Origin: Melioribacteraceae bacterium
GTDB lineage: Bacteria > Bacteroidota > Ignavibacteria > Ignavibacteriales > Melioribacteraceae
NCBI GenBank assembly: GCA_028280855.1
Contig: JANQLA010000057.1
Location: forward strand, 1 to 49,153
DNA length: 49,153 bases
Direction of reading: 5' to 3'
Position numbers and translations under genes: made by a program. The first letter of the stretch is position 1. The number at the start of each line of letters is the position of its first letter. The notes beneath the pieces were generated by a model. The model searched no databases. It saw only the letters and a program-made list of their open reading frames with translations, and was not told the DNA's origin. Positions 1 to 8,980 of this stretch are shown piece after piece.

Positions 1-1448
1 ATGTACTTGGGCGAACAGTTTCTGTTGACAACGAGAAGTCGATTAAGCCGGTTAGCGGCGGAAATGTAACCCTAACCATTGATAAAGATTATCAGACAAT
101 TCTTGAAAGGGAATTAAAATGGGGGCTCGAAAAATTTGAAGGCGATAGCGCATCAGGTATAATTATCAACCCGAATACAGGGGAAATATTAGCCGCCGCC
201 TCATTGCCGGACTACGATCCAGGTAATTACAAGAAGTTCGAGCTTAACACCCGTAGAAACCGTGGCATTACGGATCCGTATGAACCCGGCTCAATAATTA
301 AACCAATCGTAATGTCAATGCTGGTCGAAGAAAAACTAATCAAAGGCGAAGAGATTATTAATACCGAAAACGGAAAGTATAAAATTAGATCGGCTAATAT
401 TACCGATACGCATCCTCATGCTTATTTAACTGCACGCGGAGTATTGGAAGAATCCAGCAATATTGGAATGGCAAAACTTTCTACAAGAATAAATGAAAAT
501 AATTTTTATAAATACTTGCGGGACTTTGGGTTCGGCAATATAACTTCTATTGATTTACCGGGTGAAAGCAAAGGCTATTTGAAGAAGCCGAAATCATATT
601 CAAAAATATCAAAACCGTTTATGTCCTTTGGTTACGAATTAGCCGTAACTCCTATCCAAATGCTATCGGCTTTTGCCGCAGTTATAAACGGCGGTAATCT
701 TTACAAACCGTTTATTGTAAAAGACCTCAAGGATAGTAAGGGTAGAATTACTGAAACTTTTATGCCCGAAAAAATCAGGCAGGTGATCAGCAAAGCAACC
801 TCCGATAAAATTATTGACTTTTTAATCGGAGTTGTAGAAGAAGGAACCGGAAGCAACGCAAAACTCGATAATGTATTGGTCGGCGGTAAAACAGGCACGG
901 CTCAAATGCTTATTGACGGCTCATATTCCAAGCGCGAGTATAATGCATCGTTCATAGGATTTTTCCCGGCCGAAGAACCAAGGGTAGCGTGCCTTATACA
1001 AGTTAGCTCTCCTACGGTAGGCAGGTACGGTGGACAGGTTGCAGCGCCTATATTTAAGCGCGTTGCCGAAAGTTTAATAGAAGCCGATTTAAATCTTGTA
1101 CCGCAAAAAAACAGGATTGAACGCAGGAAAAAATATTTGGACGAATTACTTAAGAATAATAGTAACGCGACACCAAATAGGCCTATAAAATTTAGCAACA
1201 TCGGTGAGCAACAAAGCCTGGAAAATTCGCAGGTAAAAAATATTCAAAAAGATAAAATGCCTAATCTAATAAATATGTCTGTAAGAGAAGCTGTGGCGAT
1301 ATTAAACGATATCGGCCTGAAGTGCAAAGTTGTTGGTAACGGATTTGTAAGCAAGCAGAGTATTGCAGCGAATACTCCTATTACGCCAGGGCAAATTTGC
1401 ATAATTAATTGTGAGGCTAACCGATCTAAAGGATTGAGGCTTAACTAA
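1..1448 (+). CDS. ftsI: Division-specific peptidoglycan transpeptidase (FtsI/PBP3, class B PBP), 5' partial
   Basis: It cross-links peptidoglycan at the division septum from the periplasmic side of the inner membrane. The frame is open to the left edge (first full codon at base 3), so the N-terminal membrane anchor and dimerisation domain are missing; there is no reason to start at the internal TTG at 204. Visible motifs are VTLTIDKDYQ (start of the transpeptidase domain), the catalytic SxxK in PGSIIKP (Ser codon at 291), SSN, and KTGTAQ (Lys codon at 888). The last ~60 residues (bases ~1254-1430) form one PASTA domain starting MPNLINMSVREAV, as in SpoVD-like and Bacteroidota FtsI proteins. 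Its stop overlaps the murE start by one base (TAATG). First position in the dcw cluster together with the transpeptidase motifs make the assignment firm. Confidence 0.95.
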   Translation, partial: VLGRTVSVDNEKSIKPVSGGNVTLTIDKDYQTILERELKWGLEKFEGDSASGIIINPNTGEILAAASLPDYDPGNYKKFELNTRRNRGITDPYEPGSIIKPIVMSMLVEEKLIKGEEIINTENGKYKIRSANITDTHPHAYLTARGVLEESSNIGMAKLSTRINENNFYKYLRDFGFGNITSIDLPGESKGYLKKPKSYSKISKPFMSFGYELAVTPIQMLSAFAAVINGGNLYKPFIVKDLKDSKGRITETFMPEKIRQVISKATSDKIIDFLIGVVEEGTGSNAKLDNVLVGGKTGTAQMLIDGSYSKREYNASFIGFFPAEEPRVACLIQVSSPTVGRYGGQVAAPIFKRVAESLIEADLNLVPQKNRIERRKKYLDELLKNNSNATPNRPIKFSNIGEQQSLENSQVKNIQKDKMPNLINMSVREAVAILNDIGLKCKVVGNGFVSKQSIAANTPITPGQICIINCEANRSKGLRLN

Positions 1449-2920
1449 TGCTGTTATCGAAATTATTAAACACAGTTGATGTTATCCAGGTGCTTGGCGA
1501 ACCTGAAAAGACGTATATTACTGCTATAACCAACGACAGCAGGGTGGTTGGAAAAGGCAAAATTTTTGTCGCGATAGAGGGGTATAAGAAAGACGGTCAT
1601 AATTTTATTGAAGAGGCAATATCAAAAGGCGTTTCAGCCATAGTGCTTGAAAACGATGAAGGATTTCCCGACGAGCTGTTTAGTAATGCAGGGGTTGTTA
1701 AAATTCTCGTAAAAAATAGTCGTAAAACCCTTTCGCAAATTTCTTATGAGCTTCAGGATAAGCCTTCCCACAAGTTGAAACTGATAGGAATAACCGGAAC
1801 CAAGGGTAAAACGACAACCGGATTTATTATTAAGCACTTATTGGAAGCTTCTGGTCACAAGGTTGGTTTGATTGGTACTATTGCGAATTATATTGGTGAT
1901 GAAAAACTAGAGACTAAACTTACAACACCTGAATCCTATCAGATTCATGAGCTAATGTCGGCAATGGTTGAAGCAGGATGCACTCATTGTGTTATGGAAG
2001 TATCATCGCATGCGCTTGAGTTATACCGCGTTGATGCCTTGCAATTTGATATTGCGATATTCACAAATATTACGGCTGATCATTTTGATTTTCACGGGTC
2101 TTTTCCCGGGTACCTTAAAGCGAAAAAGAGATTGTTCGATATGTTATCTCCAACCTCGACAGCAATTCTGAATATTGACGATGATAATTGGTTTGAGGTA
2201 ATAGCTGATTCAAATTCAACCTCTTTATTCTATGGCACCGGTCCTTCGGCGCTTTATCAAATGCAGAACATATCCTATGATATAAACGGAACTTCATTTG
2301 AACTAATTTATGCAGACGCAAAATATGATTTTACTCTGAATCTCATCGGATCATTTAACGCCTATAATGCAACAGCAGCAGTTATAACCGCAAGACAGTG
2401 TGGTGTTGATTGGAGTATTGCTAAAAAAGCACTGTCAAGTTTCCCTCAGGTTCCCGGTAGATTCGAGGTAGTAGAGCGTAAAAATAAAAAAGTGATTGTT
2501 GATTACTCACATACTACCGATAGTCTTAAGAAAGCCCTTGAAACATTGAATTCATTGATTAAAGGTGAGAGAAAAATTTACACTGTTTTCGGATGCGGCG
2601 GGGACAGGGATGAATCAAAACGACCTGAAATGGGTAAAGTTGCTGAACGAGGGAGCGATGTTGTGATAATAACTTCGGACAACCCTCGAACAGAAGAACC
2701 TGGCGCAATAATTCGTGATATTGAAGAAGGCTTGCAATTGAATAATCACAAAGTAGTTGAGAACAGGGAAGAAGCAATAAAGTATGCGATAACGGAATCC
2801 GAAGAAGATGCGGTAGTATTGATTGCGGGCAAGGGACACGAGGATTACCAGGAAATAAATGGAATTAGACATAGTTTCTCAGATAAACAAAAAGCAGAAG
2901 AATACCTGGCATTATGTTAA
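1448..2920 (+). CDS. murE: UDP-MurNAc-tripeptide synthetase, meso-diaminopimelate adding (MurE)
   Basis: This cytoplasmic ligase adds the third amino acid to UDP-MurNAc-L-Ala-D-Glu using ATP. The protein is 490 residues, normal for the family. The Mur-ligase ATP loop GITGTKGKTTT lies at about residues 114-124, and the central-domain SSHALE motif is present. The substrate-selecting motif DNPR is at residues 411-414; in characterised MurE proteins DNPR marks meso-DAP rather than L-lysine, so the peptidoglycan is predicted to be DAP type. It starts inside the ftsI stop codon and overlaps murF by 7 nt, so translational coupling is likely. Confidence 0.97.
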   Translation: MLLSKLLNTVDVIQVLGEPEKTYITAITNDSRVVGKGKIFVAIEGYKKDGHNFIEEAISKGVSAIVLENDEGFPDELFSNAGVVKILVKNSRKTLSQISYELQDKPSHKLKLIGITGTKGKTTTGFIIKHLLEASGHKVGLIGTIANYIGDEKLETKLTTPESYQIHELMSAMVEAGCTHCVMEVSSHALELYRVDALQFDIAIFTNITADHFDFHGSFPGYLKAKKRLFDMLSPTSTAILNIDDDNWFEVIADSNSTSLFYGTGPSALYQMQNISYDINGTSFELIYADAKYDFTLNLIGSFNAYNATAAVITARQCGVDWSIAKKALSSFPQVPGRFEVVERKNKKVIVDYSHTTDSLKKALETLNSLIKGERKIYTVFGCGGDRDESKRPEMGKVAERGSDVVIITSDNPRTEEPGAIIRDIEEGLQLNNHKVVENREEAIKYAITESEEDAVVLIAGKGHEDYQEINGIRHSFSDKQKAEEYLALC

Positions 2921-4302
2921 GACCTAAATTCAACATAGCGGATTTATTTAACCTCTCGGGTGCAGTGATCTATAATCCCGATGATTACAAGCCAACGCAA
3001 TGGGTATCGATAGATTCTCGTGAAATGAAAAAAGGCGGAATTTTTGTTGCTGTTCGCGGAAACAGGTTTGACGGACATAAGTTCGTTGCTGATGCTATTA
3101 AAAATGGTGCTGGAGCCGTAATTATCAGCGAACGCAAGCTGCAAAATTTTGATTCTGTAAATACTCCTATTCTTACTGTCCCAAATCCTATTATCGCTTA
3201 CGGAGAACTTGCAAATTGTTGGCGGCATAATTTAAACGCAACTGTAGTTTCGATTACAGGGAGTAATGGAAAAACCACAACAAAAGAAACATTGGCAGCT
3301 TTACTTTCGGCTAAATATAAAGTTGTAAAGACCAAAGCAAATAATAACAATCATATCGGCGTACCGCTTACTATTCTTTCAGCAAGACCCGGTACAGAAG
3401 TGCTGGTGCTTGAGCATGGTACAAATCATTTCGGCGAAATTGAATATACCGCCAAAATTGCCGAGCCGGATTTCGCACTCATTACAAACATTGGAGATTC
3501 TCACCTTGAGTACTTGAAGAACAGGGAAGGTGTGCTCAATGAAAAATCAGCATTATTTAGCGAATGCAATAAGAATGACGGAACGTGTTTTATAAATAAC
3601 GATGATCCGATGTTGCGCAAAATCAGGAATAAAGATTTGAAGGCAGTGACTTACGGATTTAAAGAAAAGCCAGATTACAAAGGATTTATAAACGGGCATG
3701 ATGAGTTAGGAAGATGCTATTTAAAGATCAGCTCCGCCAAACTTAATTTTGAGATTAAAATGCCGTTGTTAGGTGAATCAAACGTGCAAAATTTTCTTGC
3801 TGCATTTGTAGTTGCGCGTCAATTAAAAGTTAGCAAAAAAGATCTCGTGGCCGGTGTTAAAAATATACGCGAAACGCCAGGTAGACTAAACCAAATTGAA
3901 TTTAATAATGCGGTACTAATTGATGATACGTATAATTCAAATCCTGCATCAACTGTAGTTGCTTTAAATGTTATTAAACGAATCAAGAGATTCAAAAAAG
4001 CTTTAATTGTGCTTGGTGATATGTTTGAACTTGGCAAGGATGAAAAAAAATTGCATAGGGCTCTTGCCGCACATGTTAAAAGTCTGAAATCAGTCGAAGT
4101 TTATTTAATCGGTGGGTTGATGAAAGAGTTACATAAAGAATTAAAAAGAAGCGGCGTTAGTTCCGAACACTTTAATTCAAGAGAAGCGCTTAGTAACAGG
4201 TTATCCGAAATAGATTTCAATCAAACCAAAGTTCTTGTTAAAGGATCGCGCGGAATGAGAATGGAGGAATTTGCTGAGATAATTAAATCAAAGGCAGAAT
4301 AA
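2914..4302 (+). CDS. murF: UDP-MurNAc-tripeptide:D-Ala-D-Ala ligase (MurF)
   Basis: It adds D-alanyl-D-alanine to the UDP-MurNAc tripeptide in the cytoplasm, completing the pentapeptide. The 462-residue protein has the Mur-ligase ATP loop SITGSNGKTTTKE near residues 112-121, the NNNNHIGVPLT segment typical of MurF, and the C-terminal domain signature DDTYNSNPAS. It overlaps murE by 7 nt, and the next gene (mraY) begins at the base after its stop. The ligase that makes its D-Ala-D-Ala substrate (Ddl) is not in this cluster and must be encoded elsewhere. Confidence 0.97.
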   Translation: MLRPKFNIADLFNLSGAVIYNPDDYKPTQWVSIDSREMKKGGIFVAVRGNRFDGHKFVADAIKNGAGAVIISERKLQNFDSVNTPILTVPNPIIAYGELANCWRHNLNATVVSITGSNGKTTTKETLAALLSAKYKVVKTKANNNNHIGVPLTILSARPGTEVLVLEHGTNHFGEIEYTAKIAEPDFALITNIGDSHLEYLKNREGVLNEKSALFSECNKNDGTCFINNDDPMLRKIRNKDLKAVTYGFKEKPDYKGFINGHDELGRCYLKISSAKLNFEIKMPLLGESNVQNFLAAFVVARQLKVSKKDLVAGVKNIRETPGRLNQIEFNNAVLIDDTYNSNPASTVVALNVIKRIKRFKKALIVLGDMFELGKDEKKLHRALAAHVKSLKSVEVYLIGGLMKELHKELKRSGVSSEHFNSREALSNRLSEIDFNQTKVLVKGSRGMRMEEFAEIIKSKAE

Positions 4303-5412
4303 ATGTTTTATTACTTGTTCGATTATATAAATGAAATATTTAATCCTCCGGGCTTTGACGTATTCCGGTTTTTATCGTTTAGATCAATACTTGCCGCGGT
4401 CACGGGATTGTTACTGTCGTTTTATTTGGGTCCAAAAATAATAGCACGTTTAAAACAAAAGCAAATTGGTGAAACAATTCGCGAGGAAGGTCCAAAGCAT
4501 CATAAATCAAAGGCCGGTACGCCTACAATGGGCGGTATAATTTTAATTATGTGCGTAACAATTTCTGTTTTATTATGGAGCGATATAAAGAGTATTTACA
4601 TAATTATAGTGCTTGCGGGAACACTTTTTCTAAGCATGGTTGGATATATCGACGACTATCTCCAAGTCGTTAAAAAATATTCTAAAGGATTAATTGCAAG
4701 GTACAAGCTGCTGGGTCAGATGATGGTAGGATTGGGAGTTGGGCTCGCCGTTTACCTGTTACCGGAGTTTTCGGAATTCAATACACAAACAACTTTACCG
4801 TTTTTCAAAAATTTGAACTGGGACTTTTCCCTGCTTTACATCCCGGCGGTTATCTTTATAATTACCGCAACATCTAATGCTGTTAATTTAACCGACGGCT
4901 TAGACGGTCTTGCAATGGGCACCATGATTATTGTTTTATTAGCGCTGGCTGTAATGAGCTATGTCTCGGGCAATGTTATCTATTCGGACTACCTGAACAT
5001 TCTTTATTTGCCCGGTTCGGGTGAATTAACGGTTTTTATCGCTGCTTTAATTGGCGCCGGATTAGGGTTTCTTTGGTTCAACTTTTACCCGGCACAAGTT
5101 TTTATGGGCGATACAGGCTCCCTTGCTTTAGGGGGGGCTTTAGGCATAATGGCAATTCTAATTAAGAAAGAATTGTTAATCCCGATACTTGGAGGAATCT
5201 ACTTTATCGAAACACTTTCCGTAATAATACAGCGCGGTTACTTCAAGTATACTAAACAAAAATATGGTGAAGGGAAAAGAATTTTTAAGATGACCCCCAT
5301 TCATCATCATTTCGAGCTGTTAGGTTGGAGCGAGCCCAAGATAGTTATTCGCTTTTATATAATCACAATAATATTGGCGTTGATGAGCCTGGCATCATTT
5401 AAAATTAGATAA
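4303..5412 (+). CDS. mraY: Phospho-N-acetylmuramoyl-pentapeptide transferase (MraY)
   Basis: This integral inner-membrane enzyme transfers phospho-MurNAc-pentapeptide to undecaprenyl phosphate, forming lipid I. The 369-residue protein has about ten hydrophobic segments. Catalytic features are visible: the Asp pair D117-D118 in GYIDDYL, the NLTDGLDGLA loop (D198, D201), MGDTGSLALGG, and the histidine cluster H334-H336 in PIHHHFELLGW. It begins directly after the murF stop, and its stop overlaps the murD start by one base. Length and motifs are all typical. Confidence 0.97.
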   Translation: MFYYLFDYINEIFNPPGFDVFRFLSFRSILAAVTGLLLSFYLGPKIIARLKQKQIGETIREEGPKHHKSKAGTPTMGGIILIMCVTISVLLWSDIKSIYIIIVLAGTLFLSMVGYIDDYLQVVKKYSKGLIARYKLLGQMMVGLGVGLAVYLLPEFSEFNTQTTLPFFKNLNWDFSLLYIPAVIFIITATSNAVNLTDGLDGLAMGTMIIVLLALAVMSYVSGNVIYSDYLNILYLPGSGELTVFIAALIGAGLGFLWFNFYPAQVFMGDTGSLALGGALGIMAILIKKELLIPILGGIYFIETLSVIIQRGYFKYTKQKYGEGKRIFKMTPIHHHFELLGWSEPKIVIRFYIITIILALMSLASFKIR

Positions 5413-6758
5413 TGAATATAAACGGTAAAAAAATATCGATTCTGGGAGCGGTAAGAAGCGGGTTGGGAGCGGCCAAGTTAGCCAAAGCACATGGAGCAAT
5501 ACCGTTTGTTAGCGATTATTCACCGGAAGAAAAAATGAATGAAGCCAAGCAAATTCTAATTGCTGAAGGTATTGATTTTGAATTCGGTGAACATTCCGCT
5601 AGAGTTTTTGATTGTGATTTCATTATAACCAGTCCGGGTGTGCCAAGTAATTCGCATGTACTGGTAAAGGCTGAAGAAAAAGAAATTAAAGTGTTCAGCG
5701 AACTGGAATTTGCTTCATGGTTCTGCAGCGGTAAGATAATTGCAATAACCGGCACCAATGGTAAAACCACAACAACTGCCTTATGTGCGCATACGCTGAA
5801 TACCGCCGGTATTAAATGCTATGAAGCCGGTAACATTGGACTTGCATTTTCCGAAGTGGCGGCCATTGTAAGACCCAATGAATATGTTGCACTTGAAACC
5901 TCCAGCTTTCAACTGGATTTTGTTTACTCCTTTAAACCGTACATTTCGATTATCCTGAACATTACACCGGATCACCTGGATAGATACGATGATAGTTTTG
6001 AAAAATATACTACTTCAAAGCAGAACATTGCATTGAATCAGGATAAAAGTGATTATTACATTTATAACAGCGACGATCACAAAATACCCAAGCTTAATAA
6101 TGGCTTCGTAAACAAGATCGGGTTCTCAATTACTAATCCGCTGGATGACGGAGCTTACTCGTGTAACGGTGATTTTTATAATTCAGTTAAGGCAGTTGAA
6201 GAAATTGTATGCGAAGAGAGCAGACTATTTCTTAAGGGTAATCATAATAAGCAAAATGCACTGGCTGTACTTGCCGTCGCTAAAATCGCGGGTTGCACAA
6301 ACGAATCCATAGCCGATTCATTCAGTTCTTTTAAAGGCGTTGAGCACAGGCTTGAGTTTGTGCGCGAGCTTGACGGTGTGGAATATATAAATGATTCCAA
6401 GGCTACCAACGTTGATTCGGTTTGGTATGCATTGCAGAGTTTCGACAATCCTATTTACCTGATTCTTGGCGGTAAAGATAAAGGCAATAATTACACGCAG
6501 ATTGAAAATCTTGTGAAACAAAATGTCCAAAAAATATATGCAATCGGGTCGTCTTCGCAAAAAGTGAAAAACTTCTTTGAAAGAGTGGTTGAAGTTGAAT
6601 TAAAAGACGATCTGAACGATTGCGTGCTTAGCGCCAGAGCGGAAGCTGAAGAGAATAGTGTTCTTTTACTTTCGCCGGCTTGCGCAAGCTTCGACATGTT
6701 TAAAAGTTACGAGCACAGAGGCAAAGTATTTAAAGAAGCCGTTATGAGTTTGAACTAA
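5412..6758 (+). CDS. murD: UDP-MurNAc-L-alanine:D-glutamate ligase (MurD)
   Basis: It adds D-glutamate to UDP-MurNAc-L-alanine in the cytoplasm. The 448-residue protein has an N-terminal Rossmann segment (ISILGAVRSGLGAAKLA), the ATP loop ITGTNGKTTTTAL near residues 112-124, the NITPDHLDRY motif of the central domain and NDSKATNVDS in the C-terminal half. The first glycine loop reads GAVRSG where most MurD proteins have G-x-G-x-SG; this is mild divergence. It overlaps mraY and ftsW by one base each (TAATG junctions). Confidence 0.96.
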   Translation: MNINGKKISILGAVRSGLGAAKLAKAHGAIPFVSDYSPEEKMNEAKQILIAEGIDFEFGEHSARVFDCDFIITSPGVPSNSHVLVKAEEKEIKVFSELEFASWFCSGKIIAITGTNGKTTTTALCAHTLNTAGIKCYEAGNIGLAFSEVAAIVRPNEYVALETSSFQLDFVYSFKPYISIILNITPDHLDRYDDSFEKYTTSKQNIALNQDKSDYYIYNSDDHKIPKLNNGFVNKIGFSITNPLDDGAYSCNGDFYNSVKAVEEIVCEESRLFLKGNHNKQNALAVLAVAKIAGCTNESIADSFSSFKGVEHRLEFVRELDGVEYINDSKATNVDSVWYALQSFDNPIYLILGGKDKGNNYTQIENLVKQNVQKIYAIGSSSQKVKNFFERVVEVELKDDLNDCVLSARAEAEENSVLLLSPACASFDMFKSYEHRGKVFKEAVMSLN

Positions 6759-7888
6759 TGAAAATACTAGGCAGAACATTACTCGTGTTGGTATTGGTAC
6801 TGATAATATTGGGCGCAATGCTTGTGCTAAGTGCCAGTAGTACATATAGCGAGATTAGGTTCAATAACCTGTATTTTCTTTTTAAATCGCATGTTTGGAA
6901 AGTTATCGGGGCAATAGGAGCTTTGATAATTGTTTCCCTAATACCATACGATTTTTACAAGAAGTATAGTAAGCACTTACTCATTGGAATATTAATAGTG
7001 CTTGTTGCAACATTTTTATTTGCACCTAAACTAAAAGGCGCAGCAAGATGGATTGATCTTGGACTTCTCCGATTTCAACCGTCGGAACTGGCGAAGCTAA
7101 TACTAATAATTCATCTTGCCCAATTGCTTGAGCGCAAAGGTGAGCTGATCAAAGATTTTAAGCACGGTTTTAAATATGCGGTTTTCTGGGTGGTCGTTGT
7201 TAGTGGACTTGTTCTTATTCAGCCGAATGTGAGTACAAGTATGATCATTGTGCTCACTTCCTTTACATTACTTTACGTTGGCGGCAGTAGGGTTAAACAT
7301 CTGCTGGGAACTACCGGTGCTATTGCAGCAGTGGGAGGCGCAGTAATGCTGTTGTTTTCCCATTCACGTGAAAGGCTTGCCGGATTTTATACAAGTATTA
7401 CGGGAGCGGGTGAGCCGAACACCCAGGTGCTGCAAGCAAAAATAGGATTGGGTAGCGGCGGTTTTTGGGGAGTAGGGCTTGGACATAGTCGTCAAAGCGA
7501 TTTGTTCCTGCCCGAATCTTTCGGTGATTTTATTTTTTCGGTACTTGGAGAAGAGCTTGGTTTTATAGGAGCTATTACTGTTCTGCTCATATACCTAACG
7601 GTATTTGTGATTGGTGTCTTAATCTCAAAAAAAGCAAAAGACAACTTTGGAAAATTACTTGGTTTTGGAATTTCGTTTAACATTGTGCTAAGTGCGTTCA
7701 TAAATGCGGGCGTTGTTGTTGGAGCATTGCCGACAACCGGTATTACGTTACCGTTTATAAGTTTCGGTGGAACCTCGATTATTATCTTCAGTGTCTCCGT
7801 CGGCATTCTTCTAAGCATTGCAAGAGAAACAATACTATTTAATAAAAATACTCTGGACAAAATAGAACAAAGTGGGATCGAAGTATAA
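6758..7888 (+). CDS. ftsW: SEDS-family septal peptidoglycan glycosyltransferase FtsW
   Basis: FtsW polymerises glycan strands from lipid II at the septum together with FtsI, the first gene of this cluster. The 376-residue protein is almost entirely hydrophobic helices. Signature stretches are AARWIDLGLLRFQPSELAK and, near the C terminus, PTTGITLPFISFGGTS, both diagnostic of SEDS proteins. RodA shares the fold, but the position between murD and murG makes FtsW the natural call. It starts in the murD stop and overlaps murG by 17 nt, the longest overlap in the cluster. Confidence 0.95.
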   Translation: MKILGRTLLVLVLVLIILGAMLVLSASSTYSEIRFNNLYFLFKSHVWKVIGAIGALIIVSLIPYDFYKKYSKHLLIGILIVLVATFLFAPKLKGAARWIDLGLLRFQPSELAKLILIIHLAQLLERKGELIKDFKHGFKYAVFWVVVVSGLVLIQPNVSTSMIIVLTSFTLLYVGGSRVKHLLGTTGAIAAVGGAVMLLFSHSRERLAGFYTSITGAGEPNTQVLQAKIGLGSGGFWGVGLGHSRQSDLFLPESFGDFIFSVLGEELGFIGAITVLLIYLTVFVIGVLISKKAKDNFGKLLGFGISFNIVLSAFINAGVVVGALPTTGITLPFISFGGTSIIIFSVSVGILLSIARETILFNKNTLDKIEQSGIEV

Positions 7889-8975
7889 CATATTATTTGC
7901 AGGCGGCGGTACCGGCGGCCATATTTTCCCAGCGATTGCGGTTGCGGAAAAAATTCGTGATCTAAATCCCGAAGCGTCAATTCTGTTTATTGGTACCCGC
8001 GATAAGATCGAATCACAGGTAGTGCCGCAGAACGGATTTAATTTTAAGCCGATCTGGATTAGCGGTTTCCAGCGAAAACTCGCTTTGAAAAATTTATTGT
8101 TCCCCGCAAAAGTCCTGGTATCAACGCTTCAGTCGCTTTTTATTTGTATGAAGTTCAAGCCGCATTTGGCGATAGGCACTGGCGCTTATGTTTCGTTTCC
8201 TGCAATTTGGGGAGCTTCTGTGATGGGCGCAAAAGCGATGCTGCTTGAGCAGAACAGCTACCCGGGTATTGCAAACAGGCTTCTCGAAAGACGAGCAGAG
8301 CAGATTCATATAAGCTTTCAGGATTCTCAAAAATATTTTCGTGAAAAATCTAAACTGTTGCTCACTGGTAATCCCGTTCGTGTAAGCTCTGAAAATGTTA
8401 GTCGTGAAGAATCGTTGAAAGAATTTGGGCTCAACCCTGATAAAAAAACTTTGCTTGTACTTGGAGGTAGTTTGGGAGCGAGATCGATAAATAATGCGAT
8501 CAAAAGCAATATTAAGAAATTATTAGAAATTAATTATCTGCAGATTGTATGGCAGACTGGTAAAAATTACTTCGAAGAATTAAAGATTCTGGAAAACGAA
8601 AGAATTATAGTCAAGCCTTTCATCAAGAATATGAGTGCGGCGTATGCTTCTGCTGATTTAATCCTGGCCAGAGCAGGAGCTACTACGATTGCCGAAGTTG
8701 CTGCGCTTGCATTGCCTGTTGTTTTTGCGCCCTCTCCAAACGTCGCTGAGGACCATCAGTATAAAAATGCAAAATCAATCGCGGATGCCGGCGCTTGTGC
8801 TTTAATCAAAGACAAACAGCTTGATGAAAGGCTTTTTCCTTTAATTAACGAATTAATAAGTGATGATGAATTGCTGAAAAAATATCGTGATGGAATAAGA
8901 AAATTTTCCAGACCGAACGCGGCTGAAGTGATTGCTAAAAGCGCGTTATTGTTGGCTGAAAACAGGCAAGGATAA
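7872..8975 (+). CDS. murG: Lipid I N-acetylglucosaminyltransferase (MurG), GTG start
   Basis: MurG adds GlcNAc to lipid I at the inner face of the cytoplasmic membrane, giving lipid II. The 367-residue GT28 protein has the N-terminal GGGTGGH loop at residues 11-17, the membrane-facing GTGAYVSFPA motif, LEQNSYPGIANRLL, LGGSLGARSIN and the UDP-GlcNAc binding RAGATTIAEVAAL stretch. The start is GTG at 7872, inside the end of ftsW. No ATG lies between it and the conserved glycine loop, so the non-ATG start is well supported. No clear ribosome binding site is visible, consistent with coupling to ftsW. Confidence 0.96.
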   Translation: MGSKYNILFAGGGTGGHIFPAIAVAEKIRDLNPEASILFIGTRDKIESQVVPQNGFNFKPIWISGFQRKLALKNLLFPAKVLVSTLQSLFICMKFKPHLAIGTGAYVSFPAIWGASVMGAKAMLLEQNSYPGIANRLLERRAEQIHISFQDSQKYFREKSKLLLTGNPVRVSSENVSREESLKEFGLNPDKKTLLVLGGSLGARSINNAIKSNIKKLLEINYLQIVWQTGKNYFEELKILENERIIVKPFIKNMSAAYASADLILARAGATTIAEVAALALPVVFAPSPNVAEDHQYKNAKSIADAGACALIKDKQLDERLFPLINELISDDELLKKYRDGIRKFSRPNAAEVIAKSALLLAENRQG

Positions 8976-8980
8976 GATAA

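Noticed and set aside
7492..7980. 162-codon open frame on the minus strand across ftsW and murG
   Set aside because: Both + strand genes are certain; the antisense product is low-complexity and Pro/Ser-rich without a domain.
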